Below are positions 7,987 through 18,719 of a stretch of 36,663 bases of DNA, piece by piece (position 1 is the stretch's first letter; each line of letters opens with the position of its first letter). The position numbers were made by a program, and so were the translations under genes. The DNA comes from Bacteroidota bacterium. Its GTDB lineage: Bacteria > Bacteroidota > Bacteroidia > Bacteroidales > CG2-30-32-10. The notes beneath the pieces were generated by a model. The model had not been told where the DNA came from and did no database searches. It saw only the letters and a program-made list of their open reading frames with translations. Where the stretch lies: positions 1-36,663 of the forward strand of contig JACAAW010000016.1 in assembly GCA_013377115.1 (NCBI GenBank). Direction: 5' to 3'.

Positions 7987-7994
7987 TAATTTTG
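7987..7994 (+). promoter_or_regulatory. -7 promoter element for mutA-mutB
   Basis: TAATTTTG matches TAnnTTTG and lies 56 bases before the mutA ATG. The nearest upstream TTG (7970-7972) is only 14 bases away, shorter than the usual 19-23 base spacing, so only the -7 box is proposed. No cobalamin riboswitch-like structure was recognised in the leader. Confidence 0.45.
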
Positions 7995-8050
7995 GCTCGT
8001 TTTATTAGAAATTGAAAAAGACAATTTCAGTTAATTTAATTTGAATAATT

Positions 8051-9916
8051 ATGAGTACAGAAAAAAAGGTGGTCAATCTTTTTGAAGAATTTCCTCCAAT
8101 TTCCACTGAAAAATGGGAAGAAAAAATTTACGAAGACCTAAAAGGGGCCGATTACAAAAAGAAATTGGTTTGGAATCCTATTGAAGGTATTTATGTAAAT
8201 CCATATTACAGAACTTCGGATCTTGAAAAGCTCAAACACAATGAGGCTTTGCCTGGTGAATTTCCTTTTACTAGAGGAAATAGAAAAGAAAACAATGATT
8301 GGAAAATTCGACAAGATATCGAATCCGATAATATAGTTGATGCCAATAAATCTGCTCTAAATGCAATTGAAAATGGCGTACAATCGATTGGATTTAATGC
8401 AAAGAATGTTTCTGATGCAAATGAAATGGAAGCCTTACTTCAAAATATCAATTTGGAAGAAGTTGAGGTCCACTTTTATTCAGCAAAATCTTATACTGCA
8501 ATCATTGATTTGTTCATAAGAGTTGTAAATGCAAGAAAAAGTAATTTGTCCAAAATAAAAGGTTCTGTGAATTTTGATTCATTGAGCTTTTATTTAATTT
8601 ACGGTAAGTTCTACACATCAATGGATAATGATTTTGTTGAACTTGATAATTTGATTCGTACCATTAATGGTGAAATTCCAAATTTTAAAGCAATTAATAT
8701 TAATGGTCAGCATATTCACAACGCTGGAGCCAACATTTCTCAGGAAATTGGATTCTCATTGGCTTCCGGAAACGAATATTTAAACCAGCTTACTTCAAAA
8801 GGTTTGAAAATCGATGAAATTGCTCCTCTGATTCAATTTACACTTGGAATAGGTTCAGATTATTTCATGGAAATTGCAAAAATTAGAGCAACCAGATTGC
8901 TTTGGGCCAAAATTGTTGAACAATATCAACCAATTTCAACCCAATCCTGCTCTGTTTCAATTCATAGCGAAACATCAAAATGGAATAAAACGCTTTATGA
9001 TCCTTATGTAAATATGCTTAGAATTACAACCGAAGCAATGTCTGCCGCAATTGGTGGTTGTGATTCAATGACGGTTAATGCATTTGATAATACCTTTAAA
9101 AAAGCTGATGAGTTTTCCTACAGAAATGCTCGTAATATTCAAATCATTTTGAAAGGCGAATCTTATTTTGACAAAACAATTGATACCGCTGCAGGTTCTT
9201 ATTATATTGAATCTTTGACTGATTTAATTGCTGATGTTTCATGGAAGGTTTTTCAAACCATTGAAGAAAATGGTGGATATATTGAAGCTTTAAAATCCGG
9301 ATATATAAAAGAAGAAATTGAAAATTCGAACTTAAAAAGAAAAAATGATATTGCATCTCGGAAACAAGTATTCTTAGGAACGAATCAATATCCTAATTTG
9401 GAAGAAAAGATGCTGGATAATATCCAACCTCATGCCAGTTTAACAGATTTAGGTGGATTGCGTATTGAAAGAGGACCTCAAGAATTCGAAGCAATTCGAC
9501 TTGCAACTGAGGCTCATGTGAAAGCAGGCTATAATTGTCCCAAAGTATTTTTACTAACTATTGGAAATTTAGCTATGAGAAAAGCCAGAGCCGGTTTTAT
9601 TACGAATTTCTTTGGTTGTGGTGGATTTGAAATAATTGATAATTTGGGTTTTAAAACTTCAGAAGATGGCGTAAATACTGCCCTCAAAGCCAAATCAGAT
9701 ATTGTGGTAATTTGTAGTTCGGATGAAGAATATGCTGAATTTGGACCTCAGATTTGCAAACTTTATAATGAGAAAAGTCCTGAAACCATCATTATTATTG
9801 CTGGAAATCCTGCAAATAAAGAAGAATTGAAGGATGCTGGAGTTGATGATTTTTTAAATGTAAAATCAAATGTTTTAGAAACTTTAGCCAAATATCAAGT
9901 TGTTTTAGGAATTTAG
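8051..9916 (+). CDS. mutA: Methylmalonyl-CoA mutase small (beta) subunit
   Basis: Non-catalytic partner in the heterodimeric B12 enzyme that interconverts succinyl-CoA and methylmalonyl-CoA, the core of propionate formation or use. The 621 residues follow the mutase TIM-barrel pattern: EKWEEKIYEDLKGADYKKKL at the N-terminus, INGQHIHNAGANISQEIGF in the barrel, and GSDYFMEIAKIRATRLLW. The C-terminal B12-type fold has lost the cobalt-binding DxHxxG motif; at that place it reads GFITNFFGCGGFE (about 517-529). This is the normal state of the small subunit. The ATG at 8051 is followed 22 bp after the stop by mutB. Confidence 0.96.
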   Translation: MSTEKKVVNLFEEFPPISTEKWEEKIYEDLKGADYKKKLVWNPIEGIYVNPYYRTSDLEKLKHNEALPGEFPFTRGNRKENNDWKIRQDIESDNIVDANKSALNAIENGVQSIGFNAKNVSDANEMEALLQNINLEEVEVHFYSAKSYTAIIDLFIRVVNARKSNLSKIKGSVNFDSLSFYLIYGKFYTSMDNDFVELDNLIRTINGEIPNFKAININGQHIHNAGANISQEIGFSLASGNEYLNQLTSKGLKIDEIAPLIQFTLGIGSDYFMEIAKIRATRLLWAKIVEQYQPISTQSCSVSIHSETSKWNKTLYDPYVNMLRITTEAMSAAIGGCDSMTVNAFDNTFKKADEFSYRNARNIQIILKGESYFDKTIDTAAGSYYIESLTDLIADVSWKVFQTIEENGGYIEALKSGYIKEEIENSNLKRKNDIASRKQVFLGTNQYPNLEEKMLDNIQPHASLTDLGGLRIERGPQEFEAIRLATEAHVKAGYNCPKVFLLTIGNLAMRKARAGFITNFFGCGGFEIIDNLGFKTSEDGVNTALKAKSDIVVICSSDEEYAEFGPQICKLYNEKSPETIIIIAGNPANKEELKDAGVDDFLNVKSNVLETLAKYQVVLGI

Positions 9917-9938
9917 TTGATTACAAAATAAAAGTAAA

Positions 9939-12095
9939 ATGAGAATAGATTTTAAGAATATCGATTATAAATCGTCTTCAAAAACAAATAAATCTTTTTC
10001 CAATTGGGAAAAGACAAATAATAATGAAAAAAATTGGAAAACTCCTGAACAAATTCCAGTGAAACCAGTTTATGGTGAGTCTGATTTGGTTCAAATGGAA
10101 CATCTCAACTATGCCGCTGGATTGGCACCATTTTTACGTGGGCCCTACAGTACAATGTATTTGCAACAACCATGGACAGTTAGGCAATATGCTGGTTTTT
10201 CTACCGCTGAAGAATCCAATGCATTCTATAGAAGAAATTTGGCAGCTGGACAAAAAGGTTTGTCTGTGGCTTTCGATTTGGCCACTCACCGTGGATATGA
10301 TTCGGATCACGAGAGAGTTGAAGGTGATGTTGGTAAAGCTGGTGTTGCAATCGACTCTATTTTGGACATGAAAATCCTATTCGATGAAATTCCTTTAGAT
10401 AAAATGTCCGTTTCAATGACGATGAATGGTGCTGTTCTTCCAGTTTTAGCGTTTTATATAGTTGCCGCCGAAGAGCAAGGAGTTACTTTAGACAAATTGA
10501 GTGGTACGATTCAGAATGACATTTTGAAAGAATTTATGGTGAGGAACACTTATATTTATCCACCGTTACCTTCTATGAAAATCATTGCTGATATATTTGA
10601 GTTTACTTCTAAAAAAATGCCAAAATTCAATTCAATCAGTATAAGCGGTTATCATATGCAAGAAGCCGGAGCTACTGCTGATATTGAGTTAGCATATACT
10701 TTAGCTGATGGACTTGAATATTTGAGAACTGGAGTTAATGCAGGAATGGATATTGATTCTTTTGCCCCAAGATTGTCTTTTTTCTGGGGAATTGGAATGA
10801 ATCATTTTATGGAAATCGCCAAAATGCGCGCGGCTAGAATGCTTTGGGCGAAAATTGTAAAACAATTCAATCCGAAAAATCCTAAATCTTTAGCATTGAG
10901 AACCCATTGCCAAACATCGGGCTGGAGTTTAACAGAGCAAGATCCATTTAATAATGTTGCCAGAACTTGCGTTGAAGCCATGGCTGCAGCATTAGGACAT
11001 ACCCAATCACTACATACAAACGCTCTTGATGAAGCAATTGCTTTACCAACTGATTTTTCTGCACGTATTGCAAGAAATACACAAATTTACATTCAAGAAG
11101 AAACCAATATTTGTAAAGCGATTGATCCTTGGGCTGGTTCCTATTTCATCGAAACCTTGACTCACGAAATTGCTCATAAAGCTTGGGATTTGATTCAAGA
11201 AGTTGAAGCATTGGGCGGTATGGCAAAAGCAATAGAAACTGGTGTTCCTAAAATGCGTATTGAAGAAGCTTCAGCACGTAAACAAGCGAGAATTGATTCT
11301 GGAAAGGACATTATCGTAGGAGTTAATAAATATCGTTTAGAAAAAGAAGAACCTATCGATACGCTAGAAGTTGATAATACAGCAGTTCGTATTTCACAAA
11401 TAGAACGATTGAAGAAATTAAAAGCTGAAAGAAATTCAGATGAAGTTCAAAAAGCATTAAATTTGATAACTCAGGCATGTGAAACAGGAAAAGGAAATTT
11501 ACTTGAATTAGCAATCGATGCAGCAAGGAAACGCGCAACCTTAGGTGAAATTTCTGATGCTTGTGAGAAAGTTTTTGGAAGATATAAAGCAGTTATTCGT
11601 TCAATTTCAGGAGTATATTCTATGGAAATATCAAACAATGAAAATTTTGCAAAAGCGCGTCAGTTAACTGATGATTTCGAAAAATTGGAAGGAAGACGAC
11701 CAAGAATTATGATTGCAAAAATGGGTCAAGATGGTCATGATCGTGGTGCGAAAGTTATTTCAACTAGTTTTGCTGATTTAGGTTTTGACGTAGATATGGG
11801 TCCATTGTTTCAAACACCAAAAGAAGCTGCAAAACAAGCGGTAGAAAATGATGTTCACATTTTAGGTGTTTCTAGTTTAGCTGCTGGTCATAAAACTTTA
11901 GTCCCTCAAGTTATTAATGAATTGAAAGCTCTGGGAAGGGAAGATATCATGGTTATTGCAGGTGGTGTAATTCCGGCTCAGGATTATGATTTTCTCTATA
12001 AAGCTGGCGTAATTGGTATTTTTGGTCCCGGCACCAATATCCCAACGGCTGCTTGCGAGATTTTAAATGTTCTGATTGATAGCAAAAAAGAATAA
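9939..12095 (+). CDS. mutB: Methylmalonyl-CoA mutase large (alpha) subunit
   Basis: Catalytic adenosylcobalamin subunit of methylmalonyl-CoA mutase. The 718 residues contain the substrate-binding barrel ([55 protein letters not shown]) and the C-terminal cobalamin domain. That domain has the lower axial histidine in DGHDRG (about 598-603), then SSLAAGHKT and [10 protein letters not shown]. All key motifs are intact and length is standard. It forms a two-gene operon with mutA. Neither the MeaB-type GTPase nor methylmalonyl-CoA epimerase is next to it, so these would be encoded elsewhere. Confidence 0.97.
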   Translation: MRIDFKNIDYKSSSKTNKSFSNWEKTNNNEKNWKTPEQIPVKPVYGESDLVQMEHLNYAAGLAPFLRGPYSTMYLQQPWTVRQYAGFSTAEESNAFYRRNLAAGQKGLSVAFDLATHRGYDSDHERVEGDVGKAGVAIDSILDMKILFDEIPLDKMSVSMTMNGAVLPVLAFYIVAAEEQGVTLDKLSGTIQNDILKEFMVRNTYIYPPLPSMKIIADIFEFTSKKMPKFNSISISGYHMQEAGATADIELAYTLADGLEYLRTGVNAGMDIDSFAPRLSFFWGIGMNHFMEIAKMRAARMLWAKIVKQFNPKNPKSLALRTHCQTSGWSLTEQDPFNNVARTCVEAMAAALGHTQSLHTNALDEAIALPTDFSARIARNTQIYIQEETNICKAIDPWAGSYFIETLTHEIAHKAWDLIQEVEALGGMAKAIETGVPKMRIEEASARKQARIDSGKDIIVGVNKYRLEKEEPIDTLEVDNTAVRISQIERLKKLKAERNSDEVQKALNLITQACETGKGNLLELAIDAARKRATLGEISDACEKVFGRYKAVIRSISGVYSMEISNNENFAKARQLTDDFEKLEGRRPRIMIAKMGQDGHDRGAKVISTSFADLGFDVDMGPLFQTPKEAAKQAVENDVHILGVSSLAAGHKTLVPQVINELKALGREDIMVIAGGVIPAQDYDFLYKAGVIGIFGPGTNIPTAACEILNVLIDSKKE

Positions 12096-12097
12096 TC

Positions 12098-12130
12098 AAA
12101 AAAAAAGCCCGAAGAATCGGGCTTTTTTTA
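12098..12130. terminator. Bidirectional intrinsic terminator between mutB and the DUF3108 gene
   Basis: GCCCGA (12107-12112) pairs with TCGGGC (12117-12122) around the loop AGAA. The stem is flanked by seven A and seven T, so it works as a terminator when read from either strand. The stop codon of the minus-strand gene lies within the T-run. Confidence 0.92.
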
Positions 12131-12919
12131 TTTAATCTTGGAAGTCGGCGGATTGGCCATTCCAGTGCATTTTATCAATTCCATTTTTACTTTTCCAACA
12201 ATGATACTGGCTTCTGCTAAAATTGGAATATGGTTTTTATCGTCAGTAATGTATAAGGTCATTGGATATTCATCCTTAAATACCTTTCCAGTTGCAACCA
12301 TCGGTTTAAATTTTAAGCATTTAAATGTTCCGATACCAATTGTGACTGTCTCTTTTCCTAAATATTTTATTTTTGATGTGGTTACTGAATCATCCAAAAA
12401 GAAGTCAACTTTATATTCTGCTCCAATTTTTGCATCAGATACATCAAGTGTTCTCGCATAATACAAGGCAGAAATAATGTCCTGAATATTATTTGGAACT
12501 TTTTTAGTAGCGGTATTGCTGGTTGCAATTCCCTTGTTTTGGTTAAAAGTAACATCCTGACTTACTTTGTAGGAACCTTCGTTAACTCTTCTGATGAATA
12601 ACCAAGGTACGATTGCTTCTTCGTCAATATAAGTTTCGTAACGGTCAACCACTTTGAAAAACCAGTTGAAAATACTTTTTGTCATTCCTAAACCAACAAC
12701 ATGGTAAGTATTTCTGCCACCGATTTGTTTATTTTCTTTTTTTACTTCAAGTTCAGCTTCACCGGCAACTACTTTGCCAGTTAATACGGCATCATAATAA
12801 ACTTTATATCTTAAATATTCGCCTCTAATAAATGCTTCATTTTTTATAGTTCTTAGTTGTGCGTAAGAAGAGCTTATTCCAATCATGATTAAAACAAGCA
12901 ATAAAATAGACCTTTTCAT
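12128..12919 (-). CDS. DUF3108 domain secreted protein
   Basis: The 263-residue protein starts with a signal peptide (MKRSILLLVLIMIGISSSYAQ, likely cleavage after the AxA-like SYA), so it acts in the periplasm or outer membrane. The mature part resembles DUF3108: GEYLRYKVYYDAVLTGKVVAGEA near the start, the FKVVDRYETYID stretch (about 88-99), the NIQDIISALYYAR motif (about 144-156) and a final YPMTLYITDDKNHIPI. The function of this family is not known. It ends at the terminator shared with mutB; upstream lies a 269-bp repeat-containing gap and then leuS on the same strand, so it is probably transcribed on its own. Confidence 0.82.
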   Translation of the reverse strand: MKRSILLLVLIMIGISSSYAQLRTIKNEAFIRGEYLRYKVYYDAVLTGKVVAGEAELEVKKENKQIGGRNTYHVVGLGMTKSIFNWFFKVVDRYETYIDEEAIVPWLFIRRVNEGSYKVSQDVTFNQNKGIATSNTATKKVPNNIQDIISALYYARTLDVSDAKIGAEYKVDFFLDDSVTTSKIKYLGKETVTIGIGTFKCLKFKPMVATGKVFKDEYPMTLYITDDKNHIPILAEASIIVGKVKMELIKCTGMANPPTSKIK

Positions 12920-12987
12920 AGTAAATTAGTTTTAAATTCGTGAGGAGAAATCAAAAAGCGTTCCAAAAAGAATTTTAGTAGTATTAT

Positions 12988-13034
12988 TTAACCACAAAGA
13001 GCACCAAGTTGCTACACAGAGGACTCAAAGAGGA
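12988..13034. repeat. Dispersed CACAAAG-type repeat remnant
   Basis: The stretch starts TTAACCACAAAG and carries the periodic CACAAAGAGCAC / CACAGAGGACTCAAAGAGG pattern of short dispersed repeats found in many genomes. Its first 12 bases recur in reverse orientation at 23076-23087. Confidence 0.4.
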
Positions 13035-13063
13035 TTATTGGTTCAAAATATTTCAAATTTGTT

Positions 13064-13146
13064 TTTTTGGATAAATGGATATTTGGAATTGTGGAGAACC
13101 TTAATCGTAGATGTTCCATTATTCCAAATATCCAGTTTTCCAAAAT
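13064..13146. repeat. Large imperfect palindrome downstream of leuS
   Basis: Bases 13076-13095 and 13115-13134 are inverted copies differing at two positions, and weaker pairing extends the arms outward towards 13064 and 13146. The loop is about 19 bases. It lies in the gap between leuS and the DUF3108 gene. It lacks a T-run in the direction of leuS, so it is not a classical terminator; it may be a small palindromic repeat element. Confidence 0.5.
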
Positions 13147-13188
13147 ATTGAAAAATTTAACTCTCGTCAGTCCAATCTCTAAGCATTT

Positions 13189-15951
13189 CTATAAAACAAT
13201 ATTTATAATCTTTTTATGCACTACTATTATTTTCTTAGGCTGTTTGCCTTCAAGCCATTTATCAATATCTTCAAATTCCATTACCGCTTTTTCTATTTGT
13301 GGAACTTGCATTTCGGCTGGTAATTCTAGTTTGAAACGCATTTTTCCATTAAAAGAAACTGGATAGGAAATATTTTCTTCTTCTAAATAAGATGGAATAA
13401 ATTCAGGGAATTTTGCAAAGCCAACACTTCCTTTATTGCCAAGCAAACTCCACAATTCTTCAGAAATATGCGGTGCATAAGGCGAAATAATGATGGCCAA
13501 ATCTTGCAAAATGCTTCTTTTATTACATTTCAAATCCGTAAGTTCATTTACACAAATCATAAAAGTACTCACTGAAGTATTGAAAGAAAAACGATCAATA
13601 TCTTCTTGAATTTTTTTAATGGTTTTATGTAAGGCTTTTAATTCTTTTCGGTTTGGTTCTTCGTCGGAAATCAAAAAGTTATTTTCTTTATCGTGATACA
13701 AGCGCCACAATTTTTTAATAAAACGGAAAACACCTTCAATACCGTTGGTGTCCCATGGTTTTGCTTGTTCAAGCGGACCTAGAAACATTTCGTATAAACG
13801 TAAAGTATCAGCGCCGTATCGTTCAACCAAAATGTCTGGGTTCACAACATTATGAAGAGATTTCGACATCTTTTCGACTTCAACTCCACAAATATATTTT
13901 CCATCTTCGAGGATGAATTCTGCATCAGCTAGGTCTGGTCGCCATTTCTTAAATTCTTCAATATTCAATTCATCATTGTCAACAATATTAACATCAACAT
14001 GCATTGAAGTGGTTTCGAAATCCTTTTTCAAATTAAATGAAACGAATTTATTCGAATCTTTCACCCTATAAACAAAATTGGAACGACCCTGAATCATTCC
14101 TTGATTGATCAATTTTTTGTACGGTTCTTCTTTGCACACCAAACCCAAATCAAATAAAAATTTATTCCAGAAACGAGAATAAATTAAATGTCCAGTTGCA
14201 TGTTCTGCGCCGCCAATATATAAATCCACGTTTTCCCAGTATTGGTTGGCTTCTTTTGAAACCAGTTCGTTTGGATTTTTCGAATCCATATAACGATAAT
14301 AATAGGCACTCGAACCAGCAAATCCAGGCATGGTATTGCATTCCAAAGGATAACCTTCTTTCGTTTCCCAATTTTTAGCTCTGGCCAATGGTGGCTCACC
14401 TGATTCTGTTGGTAAATATTTGTCAACTTCAGGAAGTTCCAGAGGTAATTCACTTTCTGGCAAAGGATAAGGAATACCGTCTTTATAATAAATTGGAAAT
14501 GGTTCGCCCCAATACCTTTGGCGACTAAAAATTGCATCACGCAAGCGATAATTTATTCTTCTTTCGCCAATACCGCTTTCAACAAATTTGTTGATGATAG
14601 TTTTCATGGCGTCTTTTACTTTCATTCCATTGATAAAATCCGAATTGATAACAATTCCATCTTTTGCTTCATAAGCTTCCACAGAAATATCACCTCCAGA
14701 AATTACTTCAACAAAAGGAATTTTGAAATGATTTGCAAAAGCATAATCTCTACTATCGTGGGCAGGAACAGCCATTACAGCGCCGGTTCCATAACCAGCA
14801 AGCACATAATCGGCAATCCAGATTTCAATTTCTTTTCCTGTAAATGGATGAATCGCATAAGCACCCGTAAATTCACCAGAAATCCGTTTCACATCTGCCA
14901 TTCTTTCTCTGTCGGATCGATTTTTCGATTCAATAATGTATTTTTCGACAGCAGTTTTTTTCTCTGAACTAGTAATTTGCGAAACCAATTCATGTTCTGG
15001 AGCCATCGCCATATAGCTAACTCCAAAAATGGTGTCGGGTCTTGTTGTGAAAACGTCCAAAGGATTTTCATTTCCCTTAATTTTAAAGCTTACCAAAGCA
15101 CCTTCAGATTTTCCAATCCAGTTTCTTTGAATTTCTTTAATAGAATCGGTCCAGTCCAAACCATCTAAACCTGCAAATAAACGCTCAGCATAAGCAGTAA
15201 TTCTCAATGACCATTGTTTCATTGATTTTCTTTCAACAGGAAAACCACCGCGAACAGAAACACCATCAGTTACTTCATCATTTGCTAAAACAGTTCCCAA
15301 TTCGGGACACCAATTTACCATTGAATCGGCCAAATAAGTTAAACGATAATTCATTAAAATCATTTGCTGCTCTTTTTCAGAGAACGAATTCCAGTCGTTA
15401 GCAGAAAAAATGTCAATTTGTGATGTTGCCGCTTCGATGTTAGAATTTCCCTCTGATTTGAAAGTTTCAATTAGTTGCGAAATAGGAGCAGCTTTATCAG
15501 ATTTTTTATCATACCACGAATTAAAAAGTTGGATAAAAACCCATTGAGTCCATTTATAGTAATTTGGATCAGAGGTTCTTACTTCACGATCCCAATCAAA
15601 TGAAAATCCAATTTTATCTAATTGCTCACGATAACGTGCAATATTTTTTTCAGTTGTAATGGCAGGATGCTGGCCAGTTTGAATTGCATATTGCTCTGCT
15701 GGCAAGCCATAGGCATCGTAGCCCATTGGATGCAAAACATTAAAACCTTTTAATCTTTTATATCTTGAATAAATATCTGATGCGATATAACCGAGAGGAT
15801 GTCCAACATGTAAACCAGCTCCAGATGGATAAGGAAACATGTCCAAAACAAAATATTTTGGTTTTTCACTAAGGTTTTCGGCTTTAAAAGTTTTGTTATC
15901 ACTCCAGTATTTCTGCCACTTCTTCTCGATTTCAATAAAATTGTATTCCAT
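13189..15951 (-). CDS. leuS: Leucyl-tRNA synthetase
   Basis: Class I synthetase that charges tRNA-Leu. The 920 residues show the N-terminal [17 protein letters not shown] with the HIGH-type HVGH (48-51), the CP1 editing insertion with the [13 protein letters not shown] stretch, the DSKNPNEL / [14 protein letters not shown] catalytic-core segments, the KMSKS loop (about 693-700, [11 protein letters not shown]), and an anticodon-binding C-terminus ending in [15 protein letters not shown]. Length is within the usual range for this phylum. Start ATG at 15951. It is followed on the same strand after 101 bp by (upstream) cysS, so both synthetases may be co-transcribed, cysS first. Confidence 0.97.
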   Translation of the reverse strand: MEYNFIEIEKKWQKYWSDNKTFKAENLSEKPKYFVLDMFPYPSGAGLHVGHPLGYIASDIYSRYKRLKGFNVLHPMGYDAYGLPAEQYAIQTGQHPAITTEKNIARYREQLDKIGFSFDWDREVRTSDPNYYKWTQWVFIQLFNSWYDKKSDKAAPISQLIETFKSEGNSNIEAATSQIDIFSANDWNSFSEKEQQMILMNYRLTYLADSMVNWCPELGTVLANDEVTDGVSVRGGFPVERKSMKQWSLRITAYAERLFAGLDGLDWTDSIKEIQRNWIGKSEGALVSFKIKGNENPLDVFTTRPDTIFGVSYMAMAPEHELVSQITSSEKKTAVEKYIIESKNRSDRERMADVKRISGEFTGAYAIHPFTGKEIEIWIADYVLAGYGTGAVMAVPAHDSRDYAFANHFKIPFVEVISGGDISVEAYEAKDGIVINSDFINGMKVKDAMKTIINKFVESGIGERRINYRLRDAIFSRQRYWGEPFPIYYKDGIPYPLPESELPLELPEVDKYLPTESGEPPLARAKNWETKEGYPLECNTMPGFAGSSAYYYRYMDSKNPNELVSKEANQYWENVDLYIGGAEHATGHLIYSRFWNKFLFDLGLVCKEEPYKKLINQGMIQGRSNFVYRVKDSNKFVSFNLKKDFETTSMHVDVNIVDNDELNIEEFKKWRPDLADAEFILEDGKYICGVEVEKMSKSLHNVVNPDILVERYGADTLRLYEMFLGPLEQAKPWDTNGIEGVFRFIKKLWRLYHDKENNFLISDEEPNRKELKALHKTIKKIQEDIDRFSFNTSVSTFMICVNELTDLKCNKRSILQDLAIIISPYAPHISEELWSLLGNKGSVGFAKFPEFIPSYLEEENISYPVSFNGKMRFKLELPAEMQVPQIEKAVMEFEDIDKWLEGKQPKKIIVVHKKIINIVL

Positions 15952-16052
15952 TTTCTTTTTTGCGTTCTAAAATTCAATAAAAAGCAAAATTAGGAAAATT
16001 TAACTAAAATCAAGTCATAGCTGACTTACAAAATGAGATGGATTTGTAATTT

Positions 16053-17522
16053 CTAATTTTCTTCGCTCCAAACAGCGCCGTCTTTAGTGTCTTTAATTAC
16101 AATATTGATGTTTTTTAATTCATCTCGAATTTTATCCGAAGTAGCGTAATCCTTATTTGTTTTAGCAGTTTGACGAAGATTTAAAATAACTTCCATTAAT
16201 TTATCTGGTAAGTCGTTATTGTTTTTTAATGATTCATTTTTTAAGCCCAAAATGCTTATGGCAAAATCATTAAACAATTTTTTCAATAAAGTTAAATCTT
16301 CAGCAGTAATGCTTTCTTTACCGTCATTTACAGAGTTGATAATTCTAACTCCTTCGAACAAATGAGCAATTAAAATTGGCGAATTGAAATCGTCATTCAT
16401 TGCATCATAACATTTCTTTTCTAATTCTTTAATATTAGAAGTTGAGGTTTCTGAAGATTTCAAATTCACAATTGTGTCCATTGCAGTCATCAATCTTTTC
16501 AATCCTTTTTCTGCTGATTGTAAAGCTTCGTTAGAAAAATCTAATGTGCTACGATAATGTGCTTGTAAAATGAAGAAACGTATTGTCATTGGGCTGTATG
16601 CTTGCTCCAATAATTTATTTTCTCCCGAAAAGAAATCACTCAAGGTAATAAAATTTCCGAGCGATTTTCCCATTTTCTGACCGTTAATGGTAATCATATT
16701 GTTGTGGAGCCAGTATTTTACTGATTCTTTTCCGTTGCAAGCAGTCGATTGAGCAATTTCACATTCGTGATGTGGAAATAGTAAATCCATTCCGCCACCG
16801 TGAATATCGAATTGTTCACCCAAATATTTTGTGCTCATTGCCGAACATTCTAAATGCCAGCCTGGGAAACCATCGCTCCAAGGCGAAGGCCAGCGCATGA
16901 TATGTTCTGGTTGTGCTTTTTTCCATAAGGCAAAATCAGTAGGATTTCTTTTCTCGCTTTGTCCGTCTAAATCTCTGGTGTTTGATAATAAATCTTCCAA
17001 AACTCTACCTGAAAGTTTTCCGTATTCATGAGTTTTACTGTATTTAATGACATCAAAATAAACAGATCCATCAACTTCGTATCCAAGTCCGACTTCGATT
17101 ATTTTCTTAATCATTTCAATTTGCTCAATGATATGACCAGAAGCTCTTGGTTCGATACTGGGTTTCAAGCAATTCAATTGGTCCATATTTTCATGATAAC
17201 GATCAGAATAATACTGAGCAATTTCCATGGGCTCTAATTGATCGAGACGTGCTTTTTTAGAAATTTTGTCTTCTCCTTCATCAGCATCGTTTTCAAGATG
17301 TCCAACATCGGTAATGTTGCGCACGTAGCGAACTTTATAATCTAAAAATTGAAGATATCTAAAAATAATATCAAATGTAATTGCGGGGCGGGCATGACCT
17401 AAATGTCCATCACCATAAACTGTTGGTCCACAGACATACATTCCAACAAATGGAGAATTAATAGGTTCGAAATTTTCTTTTTTTCTAGAAAGTGTATTGT
17501 AAACAACTAATTGATGGTCCAT
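16053..17522 (-). CDS. cysS: Cysteinyl-tRNA synthetase
   Basis: Class I synthetase charging tRNA-Cys. The 489 residues carry the zinc-binding Cys31 in [17 protein letters not shown] together with the HIGH-type GHLGH (39-43), then the later zinc ligands LECSAMS and [15 protein letters not shown], the KMSKS-type KMGKSLGN, and the C-terminal [13 protein letters not shown] helix. The length is typical. It is divergent from tdh. A possible -7 box for it on the minus strand (TTAATTTG, 17558-17565) is imperfect. Confidence 0.97.
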   Translation of the reverse strand: MDHQLVVYNTLSRKKENFEPINSPFVGMYVCGPTVYGDGHLGHARPAITFDIIFRYLQFLDYKVRYVRNITDVGHLENDADEGEDKISKKARLDQLEPMEIAQYYSDRYHENMDQLNCLKPSIEPRASGHIIEQIEMIKKIIEVGLGYEVDGSVYFDVIKYSKTHEYGKLSGRVLEDLLSNTRDLDGQSEKRNPTDFALWKKAQPEHIMRWPSPWSDGFPGWHLECSAMSTKYLGEQFDIHGGGMDLLFPHHECEIAQSTACNGKESVKYWLHNNMITINGQKMGKSLGNFITLSDFFSGENKLLEQAYSPMTIRFFILQAHYRSTLDFSNEALQSAEKGLKRLMTAMDTIVNLKSSETSTSNIKELEKKCYDAMNDDFNSPILIAHLFEGVRIINSVNDGKESITAEDLTLLKKLFNDFAISILGLKNESLKNNNDLPDKLMEVILNLRQTAKTNKDYATSDKIRDELKNINIVIKDTKDGAVWSEEN

Positions 17523-17660
17523 AACATTAAATAACTTAAGCTTATTGTAACAATTTGCAAATTAACAGAATTTTGATGAAAATGATTGAAAATATTTTTA
17601 AAATTCGCTTTAAAGTTTATACTTTTACCCAAGTTTTAAACTCATAATCGTTTATTTATT

Positions 17661-18611
17661 ATGGAAAAAATATTAGTGATTGGTTGCGCAGGCCAAATAG
17701 GTACCGAACTAACTTTGGAGCTTCGCAGAATTTATGGTGAATCTAACGTTTTTGCGTCGGATATCAAATGTGCTTGTAAAGAAGTTGCAGAAAGTGGACC
17801 TTTCGAAATTCTTGATGTACTTGATAAACAAAAGCTTTTCGATTCTGTTTCGAAAAATAAAATAACTCAGATTTATCATCTGGCAGCAGTTTTATCGGGA
17901 AATGCAGAAAAAAATCCTTTGGTTTCTTGGGATATCAATATGCGTAGTTTGATGAATGTTTTGGAATTGGCGAAAGAACAAAAGCTTTCTAAAATTTTCT
18001 GGCCAAGCTCAATTGCAGTTTTTGGTCCAACAACTCCGAGAGAAAATACGCCACAATACACCATCATGGAACCCAATACGGTTTATGGAATTAGTAAACT
18101 TGCTGGCGAACGTTGGATGGAATATTTTTTCAACAAATTTGGAGTTGATACCAGAAGTTTGCGTTACCCAGGTTTGATTTCTTATAAAACCGAAGCTGGC
18201 GGCGGAACCACCGATTACGCTGTAGATATTTATTTCGAAGCTTTGAAAAACAATAAATATGAGTGTTTCCTTTCTTCAGAAACAGCTTTGCCAATGATGT
18301 TTATGGAAGATGCCATAAAAGCAACCATCGATTTGATGGAAGCCGATGCATCAAAACTTTCCTTACGTTCCAGTTATAATGTTGCAGGTATTAGCTTTAA
18401 TCCACGTGAGATTGCTGCTGAAATTCAAAAACATTTACCAACTTTCGAAATGACTTACAAACCAGATTTCAGACAAGCAATTGCTGATTCATGGCCAAAA
18501 AGTATTGACGATAGCGTTGCTAAAAAAGATTGGGGATTGACCTGCAAATACGACATGGAAAAAATGACAGAGGTGATGTTGAGCGAAATAAAGAAAAAAT
18601 TAATGTTATAA
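17661..18611 (+). CDS. tdh: L-threonine 3-dehydrogenase, SDR (epimerase-like) type
   Basis: Oxidises L-threonine with NAD to 2-amino-3-ketobutyrate. The 316 residues belong to the extended SDR group: G8-x2-G11-x2-G14 at the N-terminus, YHLAAVLSGNAEKNP, FWPSSIAVFGP, and the catalytic Tyr142-x3-Lys146 (YGISK). LRYPGLISY and GGGTTDYAVDIY are typical of the SDR-type threonine dehydrogenase, which is unrelated to the zinc-dependent E. coli Tdh. The next gene, kbl, encodes the following step, which strongly supports the assignment. A dispersed repeat lies in the 108-bp gap between them. Confidence 0.93.
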   Translation: MEKILVIGCAGQIGTELTLELRRIYGESNVFASDIKCACKEVAESGPFEILDVLDKQKLFDSVSKNKITQIYHLAAVLSGNAEKNPLVSWDINMRSLMNVLELAKEQKLSKIFWPSSIAVFGPTTPRENTPQYTIMEPNTVYGISKLAGERWMEYFFNKFGVDTRSLRYPGLISYKTEAGGGTTDYAVDIYFEALKNNKYECFLSSETALPMMFMEDAIKATIDLMEADASKLSLRSSYNVAGISFNPREIAAEIQKHLPTFEMTYKPDFRQAIADSWPKSIDDSVAKKDWGLTCKYDMEKMTEVMLSEIKKKLML

Positions 18612-18617
18612 AATGAT

Positions 18618-18675
18618 TGTCATTCCGAACAAAGTGAGGAATCTATTTAGCTGCTAAAATAAATTCAGCATGACT
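18618..18675. repeat. Dispersed palindromic repeat between tdh and kbl
   Basis: The unit begins GTCATTCCGAA and ends CAGCATGAC, with GTCAT (18619-18623) and ATGAC (18670-18674) as inverted ends and GTGAGGAATCT inside. This is the style of short dispersed repeats in many bacterial genomes. It sits inside what should be a single operon. Confidence 0.6.
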
Positions 18676-18719
18676 AATAAACAAAATAATAAGACATTTA
18701 AATTTAAGGAGAATATAAA

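Noticed and set aside
7888-8050. Cobalamin riboswitch upstream of the B12-dependent mutase genes
   Set aside because: The gap is only 163 bases, also holds the divergent promoter, and no B12-box-like conserved segment is visible.
13067-13366. 99-codon plus-strand frame downstream of leuS
   Set aside because: Half of it is antisense to the leuS end and the rest crosses the palindrome; no protein features.
14518-14967. 149-codon plus-strand frame opposite leuS
   Set aside because: It lies fully inside the intact leucyl-tRNA synthetase gene and its translation has no domain character; an antisense shadow.
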